Positions 5,852-6,220 of a DNA stretch of 6,220 nt are shown piece by piece. Source of the DNA: Candidatus Omnitrophota bacterium (lineage in GTDB: Bacteria > Omnitrophota > Gorgyraeia > Gygaellales > Profunditerraquicolaceae). The stretch spans positions 1 to 6,220 of the forward strand of contig JAGUWZ010000050.1 in assembly GCA_020062065.1 (NCBI GenBank), in the 5' to 3' direction. The position numbers and the translations under genes are program-made. Position 1 is the stretch's first letter. Each line of letters begins with the position of its first letter. A model generated the notes under the pieces. That model saw only the letters and a program-made list of their open reading frames with translations, was not told where the DNA came from and made no database searches.

Positions 5852-5932
5852 GTTCACTGGCCATAACAAATTGATAATTTCCCCGTTGATTGACGCATTC
5901 CCTAAGCTCCTTCGGCTATTGGCCTTAAGGAT

Positions 5933-5964
5933 CAAGAAAAGTTTTTAGGTTAAAACTTTTCTTG
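5933..5964. promoter_or_regulatory. 13-bp perfect inverted repeat over a -35 box (possible operator)
   Basis: CAAGAAAAGTTTT (5933-5945) and AAAACTTTTCTTG (5952-5964) are exact inverted copies around a 6-base TAGGTT spacer. The right arm overlaps the first three bases of the TTGACA at 5962. No T-tract follows on either strand, so a terminator is less likely than a protein-binding site that would block the small-RNA promoter. Confidence 0.5.
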
Positions 5965-5989
5965 ACAACCTTGAAAAATAGTGTATATT
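5962..5989 (+). promoter_or_regulatory. promoter of the candidate small RNA
   Basis: Perfect TTGACA (5962-5967), 16 bases, then TATATT (5984-5989), predicting a start near 5996. GTATA (5983-5987) and TATAC (5994-5998) form a short inverted repeat across the -10 and start region. No protein gene follows in this direction, only hairpins and a terminator. Confidence 0.6.
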
Positions 5990-5995
5990 AATGTA

Positions 5996-6079
5996 TACTT
6001 ATATTGGAAATTATAGATCGTCAACCCGCCTTATATCATTTCGATATAAGGCCTCCGGAATCGCAAGATTCCGGTTTTT
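5996..6079 (+). ncRNA. candidate small RNA, about 84 nt, two hairpins
   Basis: Between a strong promoter and an intrinsic terminator there is no open reading frame with an ATG and ribosome binding site, but the RNA would fold well. A 5' single-stranded stretch of about 32 nt (AT-rich, then GATCGTCAACCC) is followed by a perfect 10-bp stem GCCTTATATC/GATATAAGGC with a 5-base loop (6028-6052). Two bases later comes the terminator stem with its GCAA tetraloop. The 3' end would reach the stop codon of the convergent partial gene, giving slight antisense overlap. I recognise no known RNA family. It could be a trans-acting regulator or a short leader whose gene was lost. Confidence 0.5.
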
Positions 6080-6084
6080 ATTTT
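6055..6084 (+). terminator. intrinsic terminator with GCAA tetraloop
   Basis: CCGGAATC (6055-6062), GCAA loop, GATTCCGG (6067-6074), an 8-bp perfect stem, followed directly by TTTTTATTTT. This is a classical rho-independent terminator for plus-strand transcription. Its T-tract overlaps the stop codon of the minus-strand gene. In that direction the stem has no T-tract after it, so it would be a poor terminator there. Confidence 0.8.
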
Positions 6085-6220
6085 ACCTCCCATTTATACT
6101 GTTCGGCAATACCGCGCGTAATATTCTTAAATAACCCCTGACAATGATTACGTAACGCATAGGAATTTCTTTTTGCAGTCTCAAAATAAACGTTAATTAT
6201 TCTCTTGCCCTGTCTCACCA
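6078..6220 (-). CDS. C-terminal 46 codons of an unidentified protein (partial)
   Basis: The gene runs in from the right edge on the minus strand and ends at TAA (6080-6078). The visible residues read VRQGKRIINVYFETAKRNSY, then ALRNHCQGLFKNITRGIAEQ, then YKWEVK. They are basic and look soluble, with probable helices and no membrane segment. I do not recognise the family. The frame is open throughout the visible part, the composition looks like real protein, and the stop is placed immediately before a hairpin pair, which supports a true gene end. It is not part of the mre operon: about 413 bases, including the small-RNA cassette and mre promoter, lie between its stop and mreB. Confidence 0.55.
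   Translation of the reverse strand, partial: VRQGKRIINVYFETAKRNSYALRNHCQGLFKNITRGIAEQYKWEVK

Noticed and set aside
5753..5935. 60-codon minus-strand open frame
   Set aside because: TTG start with no ribosome binding site, reads through two hairpins and ends in the mre -35 box. No recognisable domain.

Overview
The window looks like a chromosomal piece of a rod-shaped, Gram-negative-type bacterium, AT-leaning (roughly 40% G+C by eye). It probably comes from an uncultivated lineage. The mix of an mre/PBP2 operon, a DUF433/DUF5615 module, intein-like fragments and short palindromic repeats would fit Candidatus Omnitrophota or a similar group, but that assignment is an inference and cannot be proved here.

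Right half, minus strand: a compact cell-elongation operon reads from about 5720 down to 1533 in the order mreB, mreC, mreD, mrdA (PBP2). A textbook sigma-70-type promoter (TTGACA-17-TAAAAT) lies before mreB. mreC/mreD and mreD/mrdA overlap by ATGA, which predicts translational coupling. mreB and mreC are separated by 88 bases holding a perfect 12-bp stem, probably a partial attenuator or processing site, and mreC begins at GTG with no visible ribosome binding site. MreB filaments, MreC/MreD and the PBP2 transpeptidase together direct lateral wall synthesis. The usual partner rodA is not in the window.

Left part: two tiny membrane-protein genes (57-254 and 257-355) form a mini-operon on the plus strand. 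Next comes a gene-poor stretch (356-714) with decayed minus-strand Hint/intein-like fragments and 23-bp tandem repeats. A two-gene toxin-antitoxin-type module (DUF433 antitoxin, DUF5615 PIN-like toxin; 715-1338) follows with its own good promoter. Another Hint block-B fragment abuts the end of the toxin gene. The module therefore sits between an N-terminal-type and a C-terminal-type Hint fragment, as if it had replaced the middle of an intein-like element. Between there and mrdA are a GGGAC-A-GTCCC palindrome and a LacI-operator-like palindrome.

Right end: between the mreB promoter and the C-terminal end of an unidentified minus-strand gene (6078-6220) is a REP-like hairpin region. It is followed by a self-contained plus-strand cassette: a 13-bp inverted repeat over a -35 box, a strong promoter, two perfect hairpins and a T-tract terminator. 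This is best read as an undescribed small RNA of about 84 nt.
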